From: CAZSXS01 sp964611385
GTDB lineage: Bacteria > Bacillota > Clostridia > Lachnospirales > CAYPQA01
DNA length: 27,058 bases
Assembly (NCBI GenBank): GCA_964611385.1
Contig: CAZSXS010000054.1
Coordinates: 1-27,058, forward strand
Direction: 5' to 3'
A program made the position numbers and the translations under genes. The notes below the pieces were generated by a model. The model saw only the letters and a program-made list of their open reading frames with translations, was not told the origin of the DNA and made no database searches. This document shows, one piece after another, positions 7,073 through 15,248 of this stretch. How positions within the stretch are numbered: position 1 is the stretch's first letter; every line of letters starts with the position of its first letter.

Positions 7073-8797
7073 TTATTTAAATTGCTTGATAAAGATCATC
7101 TTAGGATCATCTTTGCGAATCTTGTCAATGTGGGCCTTGAAATCCTGTAAACCAAGTTTGTTGAGTTGGTTTACATAATCGTCCATAATCTTCTTGGCTT
7201 CTTCCTCTGTCTTTGCAAATACAGCCTTGACTCGAATGTCATCATAGGCGTTGGCATCCAACAGGGCTCTTAAGTCTGCGCCCTTGGGGAAGCTGTCTAT
7301 GTAGCTCAAAGGACCGAAGCTTTCCGTGTACACAGTGGTAACAGGACGTTCTTTTCTTCCGTATTCAGCGATGAAGTTTTTCTTTTCCATGATGGAGGGG
7401 TCTTTTCTGGTGCCGTACATCAGCTCACCGAAATCGGCTACGTTATCCAGGTCGGTTTCACCGAATACTTTACCCCATTCGGAGCCGCCGCTCGCATAAA
7501 TATTTAAGTCTTGGAAGTACTTTCTGTCGCCATCCTTCAATTTTGCCATCATATCATCTGTAGGCATAGGGAAACCGTTTTCCATGTTGTAGTGTTCGCC
7601 TTCAATACCATACATCCAAAGCAGCTTGCCTTCTTTGCTAGCCAAAAAGTCTGCAAATTTCACGATTTCTTCAGGTTTCTTGGTGGTTTTTGGAACAGAC
7701 CAAGCACCGTATTGGGATTTTCCACCCTTGTACTCAAGGTATTCGCCGTCTATGTCGTTCAGCTTAAAGGGCAGATATTCTGTTGAGTCGAACAGAGATT
7801 CATAGCTGTGAACGCTTTGTACGATGCCCCAAGAGTAGGAATGAGCGCCTTCCTTGGCACGGGTATCTTCCATTGTAAGGGCTTCCTTATGCATTAAGCC
7901 TTCACTAATCAGCTTGCGTACAAATAAAATTTGTTGCATTGGATAATCGGTTTCGGACTCATGCTTCAGCTCTCCGCCAACATAGGCAAAGCTATCTGAC
8001 AGTCCACCAAAGCCAAGTGCGTTAATGGCATTGACAGGCATATCGTTTGCGCCACCCCAATAAGTTGGGCCAAGAGGCGTAACAGGCTTGCCAAAGGAAT
8101 CTTTAAAGTTGCCTTCCTTGATTTTCACCAATAGGTTATAAAAATCTTCTGTAGTCTGCACTTCCCAAGGCTTAATCCCTAAGGCATCTACGATCGATTT
8201 TTGGATGTAAAGACCGCCGCGCATGTTGGATTGGTTGGATCCGTTTTCACGTTCTACTCTCATAGGTACATGATAGGTTCCGCCATTAAATTCGGGACGT
8301 TGCACAATATTTTTGTAAGAGTCAGCAGGCATGTACGTTTCGTCATAGTATTTGCTATAGACTTTGGTTTCCTTTAAGAGAGGGGCCAGATCTGTCAATA
8401 CGCCTTCAAGAGCGCCCTTCCGAATAACCGGAAATTCCTTACGAGCGGAATTGTTCAGGTAATAGATGATGGCATCGGGCATGTTTCCGGCTGCAAAGGC
8501 GGTTGTCAGCTGCTCCAGGGAACCTGCGCCAGAGGTATACTGAACTTCCCAGGTTATGCCTGTCATTTCTTTGATTTTTTTGGAAATGGGGTTGTTATAC
8601 ACGTCCTTGGGGCCGGCAGCCAGGTCATCATTAAAGGTACGAACGACGATGTGGCGATCAGCAATCCAGGTGGCGGGCTTTTCTGCGCCGCTGTCTGTAG
8701 TACTTGGAGCTTTGGCATTTCCTCCTTCACAGCCTGTAAATACGCCGAGGGCTAAAAGAAGTGTCAACATAGATGTAATGGGTTTTTTTAATTTCAT
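7073..8797 (-). CDS. Sugar ABC transporter substrate-binding lipoprotein
   Basis: An extracellular, membrane-tethered binding protein for a carbohydrate importer (LplA/YtcQ-like), 574 residues, the size of large oligosaccharide-binding proteins in Paenibacillus and Clostridia. It opens with a lipoprotein signal, MKLKKPITSMLTLLLALG, and a lipobox ending in VFTGC, with the modified cysteine at residue 23. I use the ATG at 8797, behind AAAGGTG; a GTG nine bases upstream is in frame but lies within that ribosome binding site. It sits between the two permease genes rather than outside them, 26 bases after the LplB-like gene. A GH38 mannosidase ends the operon, so a mannose-containing oligosaccharide is the likely ligand, by inference only. 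Confidence 0.92.
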   Translation of the reverse strand: MKLKKPITSMLTLLLALGVFTGCEGGNAKAPSTTDSGAEKPATWIADRHIVVRTFNDDLAAGPKDVYNNPISKKIKEMTGITWEVQYTSGAGSLEQLTTAFAAGNMPDAIIYYLNNSARKEFPVIRKGALEGVLTDLAPLLKETKVYSKYYDETYMPADSYKNIVQRPEFNGGTYHVPMRVERENGSNQSNMRGGLYIQKSIVDALGIKPWEVQTTEDFYNLLVKIKEGNFKDSFGKPVTPLGPTYWGGANDMPVNAINALGFGGLSDSFAYVGGELKHESETDYPMQQILFVRKLISEGLMHKEALTMEDTRAKEGAHSYSWGIVQSVHSYESLFDSTEYLPFKLNDIDGEYLEYKGGKSQYGAWSVPKTTKKPEEIVKFADFLASKEGKLLWMYGIEGEHYNMENGFPMPTDDMMAKLKDGDRKYFQDLNIYASGGSEWGKVFGETDLDNVADFGELMYGTRKDPSIMEKKNFIAEYGRKERPVTTVYTESFGPLSYIDSFPKGADLRALLDANAYDDIRVKAVFAKTEEEAKKIMDDYVNQLNKLGLQDFKAHIDKIRKDDPKMIFIKQFK

Positions 8798-8823
8798 AGC
8801 AATCACCTTTCTATAAATTATTT

Positions 8824-9852
8824 TTACCAGACACTGACTTCTGTCAGTTTCTTGCTGGCTTTATTGGCCGAGATAACTAAAATCAAGGCGACTATGCCTT
8901 GCAGCAGGCCGACGGCCGTAGCATACGCATAGTTACCCATGGAAAGACCTTGGTCGATAACGAAAACATCCAAGGTATCAACAATGGTCATGTTTCCGGG
9001 CGTTCTTAACAGTAGGAGTTGCTCATAGCCGCTGGATACAATACTGCTCAGGCCGAGTATAAACTGGATACCAATCGTGGGCTTGATGCCAGGGAGGGTG
9101 ATATGCCAGATCTCTCCAATTTTTTTGGCCCCATCGATACGGGCGGCCTCGTACAGTTGAGGGTCAATGCCGGAAATCGCAGCCAGATAAATAATAGAGC
9201 CCCAGCCTACCCCTTTCCAGACATCATAGGAAAGCAGAATACGATAAAAATAGTCCTGCTCCATCATATAGAAGGTTGAGGTATCCTGTCCGAACCAGCC
9301 TTTAATCTGATTCAAGAGGCCGGTATCAGGGGCTAGAATCCTTTGGAAGATAGCAACGGCAACAACTGAGGAAATAAAGTGGGGCAAATAAGAAATGGTT
9401 TGGAAATTTTTCTTCACTCTTTGATTTCGAACCTCGTTGATCATCAGCGCAAGAAGAATCGGAAAGGGGAACTCCAAGACCACTTTAATGATTCCGATAA
9501 TAAAGGTATTGGCAATCAAACGGGGCGCACGGTAATTCGTGAAAAATTCCGTAAAATACTTAAATCCGACCCAATCACTTTCAAAAATGTTCTTATCGAA
9601 GCGAAACTCCTTGAAAGCCTGCAAAAGGCCAACCATCGGAACATACTTGAAGGTAACAAAAAAGACCACGCAGGGCAGAATCATCAAGTATAGGATCCAA
9701 TGCTTCTTGACCTCTCGCCACAAGGACTGCCTTTGCGGGCGAAGCATCGGCATGACGCTTTTTTCAGCAACCAAACTCACCATCCCTTTCGTTAAGTTCT
9801 TTAAAACCGTGGGGGAAGGAGGATTATCCCTTGGAGATTCAAAAAGAACCAT
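8824..9852 (-). CDS. Carbohydrate ABC transporter permease, LplB type
   Basis: The first permease of the importer, up to 342 residues, with about six membrane segments beginning at WILYLMILPCVVFFVTF. The EAA loop is EAARIDGAKKIGEIW followed by HITLPGIKP. The C-terminus YATAVGLLQGIVALILV is typical of LplB/YteP proteins. The start is uncertain. The ATG at 9852 has no ribosome binding site, whereas GAAAGGG lies just before an internal ATG/GTG/TTG cluster at 9774-9783, which would give a protein nearer the usual 290-320 residues. A promoter-like sequence at 9873-9901 would leave only about a dozen leader bases for the 9852 start, which also favours an internal start. It is the first gene of the permease-binding protein-permease-mannosidase operon. 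Confidence 0.9.
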   Translation of the reverse strand: MVLFESPRDNPPSPTVLKNLTKGMVSLVAEKSVMPMLRPQRQSLWREVKKHWILYLMILPCVVFFVTFKYVPMVGLLQAFKEFRFDKNIFESDWVGFKYFTEFFTNYRAPRLIANTFIIGIIKVVLEFPFPILLALMINEVRNQRVKKNFQTISYLPHFISSVVAVAIFQRILAPDTGLLNQIKGWFGQDTSTFYMMEQDYFYRILLSYDVWKGVGWGSIIYLAAISGIDPQLYEAARIDGAKKIGEIWHITLPGIKPTIGIQFILGLSSIVSSGYEQLLLLRTPGNMTIVDTLDVFVIDQGLSMGNYAYATAVGLLQGIVALILVISANKASKKLTEVSVW

Positions 9853-9872
9853 TTGTGTGTACTCTATTTGCT

Positions 9873-9901
9873 ATCTTATCGTTTAATGTGCAAAAACACA
9901 A
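9873..9901 (-). promoter_or_regulatory. Possible sigma-A promoter of the mannoside operon
   Basis: Read on the minus strand, TTGTGT is followed after 17 bases by TAAGAT. The -35 and -10 elements are imperfect matches to consensus, but the spacing is ideal and the position is right for the LplB-like gene. The rest of 9902-10060 is A+T-rich with no gene that I can see. Confidence 0.35.
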
Positions 9902-10067
9902 TCAACAGATCTCATATTTTCAGTGTAAATTTCTTTGAATTTAGGTTTGCCTTGTTTGAATAAATAAATGTGCTCGAAATAAGTGTTAGTTCATGCATTA
10001 TTTTAGTAATGGTAGTAGTAATGTTTGAGGTGAGTTAAAAGAGGGGTAGAGGAAGTCATGCCGACAA

Positions 10068-10096
10068 CAACATCAATTGTTGACTATATTCAACAA
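10068..10096. repeat. Alternative inverted repeats before the AAA ATPase gene
   Basis: TTGTTGA (10077-10083) pairs with TCAACAA (10090-10096), and the same TGTTG can instead pair with CAACA at 10068-10072. The three arms are mutually exclusive, as in a small attenuator or an operator. They lie 41-70 bases before the chosen ATG. Confidence 0.4.
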
Positions 10097-10137
10097 ATAT
10101 GATTAGATATATGTATTTCATCAAAGGAAGTGATTTA

Positions 10138-11541
10138 ATGGATAGGGTAATGACGCTGCGAAAGATAAATCGCTGGTGGTCTACAGGGAAGGTTGAAAAG
10201 CCTTTTCTTTATAAGGAAGTTCGAGACGAAATCAATACGATAACATCGCATATGCAAAACAGGCGTATTCTTTCTTTAATCGGCCCGAGGCGTGTTGGTA
10301 AATCAACCTTGATTTACCAGACGATTGATTATCTCTTGAAAGCAAATATTAACCCCAAGTCCATCTTGCTGTTTAGCGGAGATGACCCAGGGCTATTTAG
10401 TAATAATGAAACGATTGACGATATTTTGAATGATTATGCAAAAGAAGTACTGCATCAGAATTTAGAAGAGTTGAATGATAAAATTTATATCTTCATAGAT
10501 GAGATTCATTTTGTAAAAGATTGGCAGTTATATTTAAAAAGTATGTATGATAAAAGATACAACATCAAATTTATCATAAGCGGTTCATCTTCAACTCATC
10601 TGTTTAAGGATTCCAGAGAGTCCCTTATGGGCAGGATCGATGATACCTACATTCTGCCGCTAAGTATGAGCCAATTTATTCAATTTTACACTGCTTACAA
10701 AGAAGACTTAGGCATAGGGGTTCTAAGCTCATTGCTTCCGATGAAACCCCTGTTTAGCAATCCAGAGGAATACTATACTGTACTGAGTCAAAACAGGTAT
10801 AAAATATCCGAGTTTGAAAGTGCTATGAATAAAATCACGAAGACATTTTTTTTAGCGGGAGGGTATCCGGAATTTTTTGATACAGACAATATGCTGATAT
10901 GGCAAAAGAGATTAACCGATGATATTATTTCAAGAGGTCTTTACCGTGATATTGTCAGCATTTACAATATCAAAAATCCTGAAATCTTAGAAAGGTTGAT
11001 GTACTATGTAGCGGCTAATAGCGGTGGTGAGTTTTCTTATACCTCTATTGCTCAAACGTTAAGCGTCGAAACCGTTACGATTTCATCCTATATAAATTAT
11101 TTATCGCAAGCGTTTTTTATCAGTGTTTGCGACAACTATTCCCCGAACTTAGGCAAAGTCATCCGTAAGAATAAAAAAATCTTTATCGCAGACAGCGGAA
11201 TACGGAATGCCCTGCTAAGAAACAATGAACTTTCCCCTGAAGATGAAGGCTTTCAGGCCGAAAATTGTTCTATAGAATTAGCCAGAACCTATAGTGAGCC
11301 GGAAAATTATTCTGTTTACTTCTGGCGTGAAAATCAAAAAGAAACAGATATTGTTATTGACAAGAAGATTGAATTATTGCCTGTTGAAGTAAAATACCGG
11401 AACACAATTTTAGAAAAGGATTTGAAAGGTCTTTTGTCTTTTATGAATAAATACAAGACAAAATCGGGAGTTGTCATAACTAAGAATTACCTTGATAAAA
11501 AAGAGAATGTGTACTACATTCCTTTTTGGTTGGTGAGATGA
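10138..11541 (+). CDS. AAA ATPase with DUF4143-type C-terminus
   Basis: A 467-residue predicted cytoplasmic ATPase of the AAA_14/DUF4143 group, whose biological role is not established. The Walker A motif is GPRRVGKST (residues 49-57), Walker B is IYIFIDEIHF with D121-E122, and FIISGSSSTHL resembles a sensor strand. The second half has the DUF4143 pattern, including a winged-helix-like region (SYTSIAQTLSVETVTISSYI) and a late ETDIVID...LPVEVKYR stretch that fits a PD-(D/E)xK-nuclease-like fold. I use the ATG at 10138, with GGAAGTG upstream, rather than 10099, which has none. The gene stands alone and is visibly more A+T-rich than its neighbours (23 G/C in the 60 bases 10981-11040, against 30 of 60 at 12241-12300), which hints at separate ancestry. 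Confidence 0.9.
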   Translation: MDRVMTLRKINRWWSTGKVEKPFLYKEVRDEINTITSHMQNRRILSLIGPRRVGKSTLIYQTIDYLLKANINPKSILLFSGDDPGLFSNNETIDDILNDYAKEVLHQNLEELNDKIYIFIDEIHFVKDWQLYLKSMYDKRYNIKFIISGSSSTHLFKDSRESLMGRIDDTYILPLSMSQFIQFYTAYKEDLGIGVLSSLLPMKPLFSNPEEYYTVLSQNRYKISEFESAMNKITKTFFLAGGYPEFFDTDNMLIWQKRLTDDIISRGLYRDIVSIYNIKNPEILERLMYYVAANSGGEFSYTSIAQTLSVETVTISSYINYLSQAFFISVCDNYSPNLGKVIRKNKKIFIADSGIRNALLRNNELSPEDEGFQAENCSIELARTYSEPENYSVYFWRENQKETDIVIDKKIELLPVEVKYRNTILEKDLKGLLSFMNKYKTKSGVVITKNYLDKKENVYYIPFWLVR

Positions 11542-11577
11542 TTGACCAGCTAACTCTAAAATATCATATACAAAGTT

Positions 11578-11602
11578 GAAGGGACTGTTTTCAGTCACCT
11601 TC
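11578..11602 (+). terminator. Hairpin after the AAA ATPase gene
   Basis: GAAGG-GACTG pairs with CAGTC-A-CCTTC around a TTTT loop, with one bulged A. It lies 36 bases after the ATPase stop and 22 bases before the sulfatase start. The following tract is only moderately T-rich (gcctttattt), so it may be a weak terminator or attenuator. Confidence 0.5.
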
Positions 11603-11624
11603 GCCTTTATTTAGGAGGTTAATT

Positions 11625-13103
11625 ATGAAAGTGATTATGGTAATGTTTGATTCCCTTAACCGAAGCCTGCTAAGTCCCTACGGCTGCAAGGATATCCACA
11701 CGCCGAACTTTAAGCGCTTGGCGGAGCGCTGTACTACCTTTGATCAATCTTATGTAGGCAGCCTTCCCTGTATGCCAGCAAGGCGTGAGCTTCATACCGG
11801 GCGGTATGATTTTTTGCATCGGAGCTGGGGGCCGATCGAACCCTTCGATGACTCCATGCCCGAGTTGTTAAAGCGGTGTGGCATAAAAAGTCATCTGATC
11901 AGTGACCATTATCATTACTGGGAGGACGGCGGAGCAACCTACCACACCCGCTACAGCAGTTGGGAGGCCTTCCGCGGACAGGAAGGCGATCCTTGGAAAT
12001 GCTTAGCAGATCAAGATGACAGCTGGATTTTACCAAACCGTAACGGCCGCGGAAGCTGGGGGCGACAAGACTGGGTAAACCGCAGGTTTATGAAAAAGGA
12101 AGAGGATTTTTCGCAAAGCCAAGTCTTTAAAGCCGCCTCTGATTTTTTGCATCAAAACAATCAATCTGATAACTGGTTTTTGCACATCGAAGCCTTTGAT
12201 CCGCATGAACCGTTTTATGCCCCGGACCGTTTTCGTGAGCTGTATGCGGACGACTACAAGGGAGAGGCTTTTGACTGGCCCTTTTACGGAAAAGTTCAGG
12301 AGGATCAGGAAACCATCCGCCATCTGCGCCGAGAGTATGCTGCCTTGCTTACGATGTGCGACGAATCGTTAGGAAAGGTATTAGATCTTTTTGATCGTTA
12401 CAATCTATGGAGTGATACCTTGCTGATCGTGAATACTGATCATGGCTTTTTGCTTGGTGAACACGGATATTTGGGCAAGTGCGCCATGCCGTTTTATAAT
12501 GAAGTAGCACATACACCTCTGTTTATTTGGAACCCCAAAGCTTCGGTTCGAGGGGATCGCTGTGACTTACTGGTGCAGACCATTGACTTGCCTGCCACTG
12601 TGCTAGATTGGTTCGGAATCAATAAGCCTACAGCAATGCAAGGACACTCGCTTCTAAACATTCACAACCAACAAGCCTTGCGTAATGCCGCCCTGTTCGG
12701 TATTCACGGTGGACAAGTAGGCTGTACCGACGGGCACTATCTCTATCTGCGTTCTCCTGTTTCACCGGATAACAAACCGCTTTATGAGTATACGCTGATG
12801 CCTACGCGCCACGGATTAGGCCGTGCGTTCATACCTGAACAGGAGCTTGCAAAGGCTACACTTGCTCCTCCATTCGGCTTCAGCAAGGAGTGCCCGTTGC
12901 TGGCGATACCGGCTAAAGCTGAAACACCTCAGTATACCTTTCCTACTACGCTTTATGACCTAGCAAACGATCCCTTGCAGCTTTCGCCGATTGATGATCA
13001 GAAAACAGAAGAACGAATGATAGAGCTTATGATTTCACTGATGAAGGACAATGACAGCCCTGCGGAACAATTCGAACGCTTAGGGCTTTACACGGGCCAA
13101 TAA
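11625..13103 (+). CDS. Sulfatase (formylglycine type)
   Basis: A 492-residue member of the alkaline phosphatase superfamily, predicted to hydrolyse a sulfate ester (possibly a phosphate/phosphonate ester) in the cytoplasm, as no signal peptide is present. D9 in MVMFDSLNR is the expected metal ligand. C49-M-P-A-R53 is the C-x-P-x-R sulfatase signature whose cysteine must be converted to formylglycine. NTDHGFLLGEHGYLGK supplies the later metal-binding Asp-His pair, and the length is normal. The ATG follows AGGAGGTTAATT. No maturase (anaerobic anSME or FGE) is in the window. Nearby glycan genes suggest that a sulfated sugar is the target. The lack of an export signal means the substrate must be imported first. 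Family confidence is high; substrate is unknown. Confidence 0.9.
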   Translation: MKVIMVMFDSLNRSLLSPYGCKDIHTPNFKRLAERCTTFDQSYVGSLPCMPARRELHTGRYDFLHRSWGPIEPFDDSMPELLKRCGIKSHLISDHYHYWEDGGATYHTRYSSWEAFRGQEGDPWKCLADQDDSWILPNRNGRGSWGRQDWVNRRFMKKEEDFSQSQVFKAASDFLHQNNQSDNWFLHIEAFDPHEPFYAPDRFRELYADDYKGEAFDWPFYGKVQEDQETIRHLRREYAALLTMCDESLGKVLDLFDRYNLWSDTLLIVNTDHGFLLGEHGYLGKCAMPFYNEVAHTPLFIWNPKASVRGDRCDLLVQTIDLPATVLDWFGINKPTAMQGHSLLNIHNQQALRNAALFGIHGGQVGCTDGHYLYLRSPVSPDNKPLYEYTLMPTRHGLGRAFIPEQELAKATLAPPFGFSKECPLLAIPAKAETPQYTFPTTLYDLANDPLQLSPIDDQKTEERMIELMISLMKDNDSPAEQFERLGLYTGQ

Positions 13104-13139
13104 GGTAAAGCGTTGTCTTATTTTGCGAGGAGGTTAGTT

Positions 13140-13580
13140 ATGGAGCATCGTTTTTCAGAAACGCTCAATTTTAATGAACAATTTTATAAAGGATTGGATC
13201 AAGCTATCTGTTTATTTTTTGAAACATATGTATCCTTAAAGGATGAGTACGCAAAGAAAGTAATACATACGCCGAAGAATGAAGTTGATATTTATCAAGT
13301 GCAAGATCATTATTTACTCAATTTTATTCGATATGGGTTGGCTCTGGTTGATGGGGGTCTTCATCCAAGCTTTGTAGAAATTATACTTACGAATGCATGT
13401 GATGTTTTATTAGATAGGTGTGAAGATGAGGAAAAAGAAATACTTAGATTACAATTGTTGTATGTGATACAGAGTATAAAACTACTTTATTTTGGTGCAA
13501 AGGAATTTGTCTATTTTACAGATCATGTTGCATCAATGGAACTAGATACATCAAGTATTCGCCGTTATTTTAATGTATAG
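13140..13580 (+). CDS. Small hypothetical protein, A+T-rich gene
   Basis: A 146-residue soluble protein that I do not recognise. I chose the ATG at 13140 because of the strong GAGGAGGTTAGTT upstream; an in-frame start at 13113 has none. The sequence is predicted mostly helical, acidic in the middle (RCEDEEKEI) and has no signal peptide or clear membrane segment. The stretch NFIRYGLALVDGGLHPSFVE faintly recalls part of MotA-type stator proteins, but the rest does not support that and I make no functional call. The gene is markedly A+T-rich (18 G/C in the 60 bases 13381-13440), unlike the sulfatase 36 bases upstream. It may be co-transcribed with the sulfatase, or be a later insertion next to a dispersed hairpin element. 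Confidence 0.75.
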   Translation: MEHRFSETLNFNEQFYKGLDQAICLFFETYVSLKDEYAKKVIHTPKNEVDIYQVQDHYLLNFIRYGLALVDGGLHPSFVEIILTNACDVLLDRCEDEEKEILRLQLLYVIQSIKLLYFGAKEFVYFTDHVASMELDTSSIRRYFNV

Positions 13581-13608
13581 ATCAATGTCACAGGTTAAGA
13601 CCTTGGAG

Positions 13609-13650
13609 GCTGGAAAACTTTTTTCAAACGGCGAAAAAAGTTTTCCAGCC
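13609..13650. repeat. Dispersed hairpin element, copy 2 (inverted, core only)
   Basis: GGCTGGAAAACTTTTT (13609-13624) pairs perfectly with 13635-13650. Its loop reads TCAAACGGCGA, the reverse complement of the loop of copy 3, so this copy is in the opposite orientation. The long purine-rich arms and the second hairpin of copy 3 are missing. It overlaps another small palindrome, AGCCAAC-TT-GTTGGCT (13647-13662), which can form instead. It sits 28 bases after the hypothetical gene. Confidence 0.8.
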
Positions 13651-13735
13651 AACTTGTTGGCTAACCTTCATGGATAGAAAGACTTTAAAGTTCTAGTGGC
13701 GTTACTTAATGTTGATCACCTCTTGCCTGTACTTT

Positions 13736-13819
13736 TCAATAAGTGAATAGATAAACAGCTGCAATTTCTTCTTGCGTCTTATCGGCATCAATCCTGAGAT
13801 CTTCTAATCTTTGAAAAAA
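13736..13819 (-). pseudogene. Possible remnant of an XRE-family regulator
   Basis: On the minus strand, 27 codons read FFQRLEDLRIDADKTQEEIA and then AVYLFTY before a TGA. RLEDLRIDADKTQEEIA closely follows the first helices of Cro/C1-type helix-turn-helix regulators (R-L-x-x-L-R-x-x-x-x-x-T-Q-E-E-I-A). The rest of the domain is absent, and the stretch 13663-13735 between it and the hairpin element holds no gene. Most likely a degraded fragment; chance similarity is possible for so short a match. Confidence 0.4.
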
Positions 13820-13834
13820 CACCTACCAACTATC

Positions 13835-15151
13835 CTACCTCCCAAAGAACTCCTTTGCAAACCGATCCGTTCTACCCTTGATCATCTGCAAAAGCGCAAT
13901 GGCTTCCCCGTCACCTGTCACAGCTTCCTTCATAAGACGGCCTTGCTCAAAGCAAAGTTCCTCATACAGGGGGAAGTACTCATTGACCAGGAAAAGACCG
14001 TACTTGGCCATGCGGTAGGAGCCGTGTACGCGTTTTTCCTGGTTTGGAAATTGCTCCAGCACCACGCCGTAAATGTCCTTGACACTGGGGTAATTCTCCA
14101 CGGCTACGCTATACTGCTCCTTGATAGAGTTCTTTAGCGTTTCCAGCTCCAGATCCTCCGCAAAGACGATGGTATAAACATAATCAAACCACCTGGCCGG
14201 TTCTGTCCCATGGGAATCACTGGAAGCGACCACAGGGATTGTATTCCCCTTTGCCCGTTGTTCGTAGTACAGAAGGGTCTGCATGTTGTTTTCAAAGACA
14301 CTCTGCCCGCCCAAAAGCTCAAAGGCATCGTATACGCCTGTCTCAAAAATATACTCAGTCATTTTATCCGGCACATTGAAGGCATTGTTCATCCAATGTG
14401 GATGGACAAAGACCGCCAGACCACCGCCTCGGTGTATTTGCTCAGCAATCCAACACCGCCTTGCATAATCCAAAGCATCCACACCGTCCGGCAGCTTGTC
14501 AAAGGTTTTCGACAGCGCCTCGGCTTCCTCCAGACATTGTTCCTGGTTGGCATGGAAGTACTCATTCACGCTGATGTGCCCGCCGAAGTTGATCGCATGG
14601 ATATACCCGCCTTGTACGTGGATTTCTTCCCCATAGAAAAGTTGTACGTCTGTGGGGATATCCTTGTACTTTTCAATGGCCTCTTTTGAAGGCTGCCATT
14701 GACCGTGGTCGGTGATGGCCAAGAAGTCATAGCCCTTCTTTCGATAATTGGCCACCACAACCCCCGGCTCTTCCCGACCATCGGAATGATAGCTATGTAC
14801 ATGCAAATCGCCCTTATAGGGCCTTTTTTTATACAAATCGGGCAGCAGGGAATAAATTCTGAAATTGTAAAGGGTCTTCCCCTCTACCATCACCCGCAAA
14901 AGGTGCATTTGCTCACCAGGAAAGTTATGTGAAAAAACAAGACAGCCGTCCTGGGGCTTTACTTCCACAAATGGCAACTGATCGTCCGTCCGAGGCTCAA
15001 TGGATTCCTCCATAGGCACAAAGCGCACAGTATAGGTCTTAGTATCGTCAAACTTGGCATGATCCCCCCTGGGAGCAATGTGAATCTCTGTCATCACCTC
15101 AGAGGCTACTACCGTGGGTGTTACTTTAAAATTGGCCAATTCTCTTTTCAT
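13835..15151 (-). CDS. CehA/McbA-family PHP-domain metallohydrolase
   Basis: A 438-residue protein with an N-terminal beta-rich domain (about 1-105) and a PHP (polymerase and histidinol phosphatase) domain, a multi-metal phosphoesterase fold. KGDLHVHSYHSDGR (113-126, with H117, H119 and D124) and AITDHGQW (D148-H149) supply the metal ligands, with later HPHW and SSDSHGTEPARW. No signal peptide is seen, so it acts in the cytoplasm. Relatives hydrolyse phosphate esters or cyclic phosphates, and CehA itself an aryl carbamate, so the substrate is open. The ATG follows AGGAGGAAACAAA. The gene diverges from the MFS transporter gene across a palindrome-rich region, which suggests co-regulation. A second PHP gene at 20552 shares the fold but not the same N-terminal domain. 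Confidence 0.88.
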   Translation of the reverse strand: MKRELANFKVTPTVVASEVMTEIHIAPRGDHAKFDDTKTYTVRFVPMEESIEPRTDDQLPFVEVKPQDGCLVFSHNFPGEQMHLLRVMVEGKTLYNFRIYSLLPDLYKKRPYKGDLHVHSYHSDGREEPGVVVANYRKKGYDFLAITDHGQWQPSKEAIEKYKDIPTDVQLFYGEEIHVQGGYIHAINFGGHISVNEYFHANQEQCLEEAEALSKTFDKLPDGVDALDYARRCWIAEQIHRGGGLAVFVHPHWMNNAFNVPDKMTEYIFETGVYDAFELLGGQSVFENNMQTLLYYEQRAKGNTIPVVASSDSHGTEPARWFDYVYTIVFAEDLELETLKNSIKEQYSVAVENYPSVKDIYGVVLEQFPNQEKRVHGSYRMAKYGLFLVNEYFPLYEELCFEQGRLMKEAVTGDGEAIALLQMIKGRTDRFAKEFFGR

Positions 15152-15186
15152 TTTGTTTCCTCCTAAAATTTTTTAGAATTTTTTTT

Positions 15187-15248
15187 GTAAAATCGAACGC
15201 GTTCCAACATATGTCTATAGTCACATTGCTGAGATTTTACATATGTTG
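15187..15248. promoter_or_regulatory. Nested palindromes between CehA and MFS genes
   Basis: The perfect palindrome GAACGCGTTC (15195-15204), with a central CG as in many LacI-family operators, lies 44-53 bases before the CehA-like ATG. It is flanked by CAACATATGT (15205-15214) and its complement ACATATGTTG (15239-15248), and by GTAAAATC (15187-15194) and its complement GATTTTAC (15233-15240). The right-hand ACATATGTTG overlaps the -35 of the forward promoter. Operator function is inferred. Confidence 0.55.

Noticed and set aside
9902..10060. Small gene in the A+T-rich gap before the AAA ATPase
   Set aside because: No frame with a start, ribosome binding site and reasonable length was found on either strand.
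14210..14689. 159-codon plus-strand frame inside the CehA-like gene
   Set aside because: It lies opposite conserved PHP motifs and shows no protein family features.
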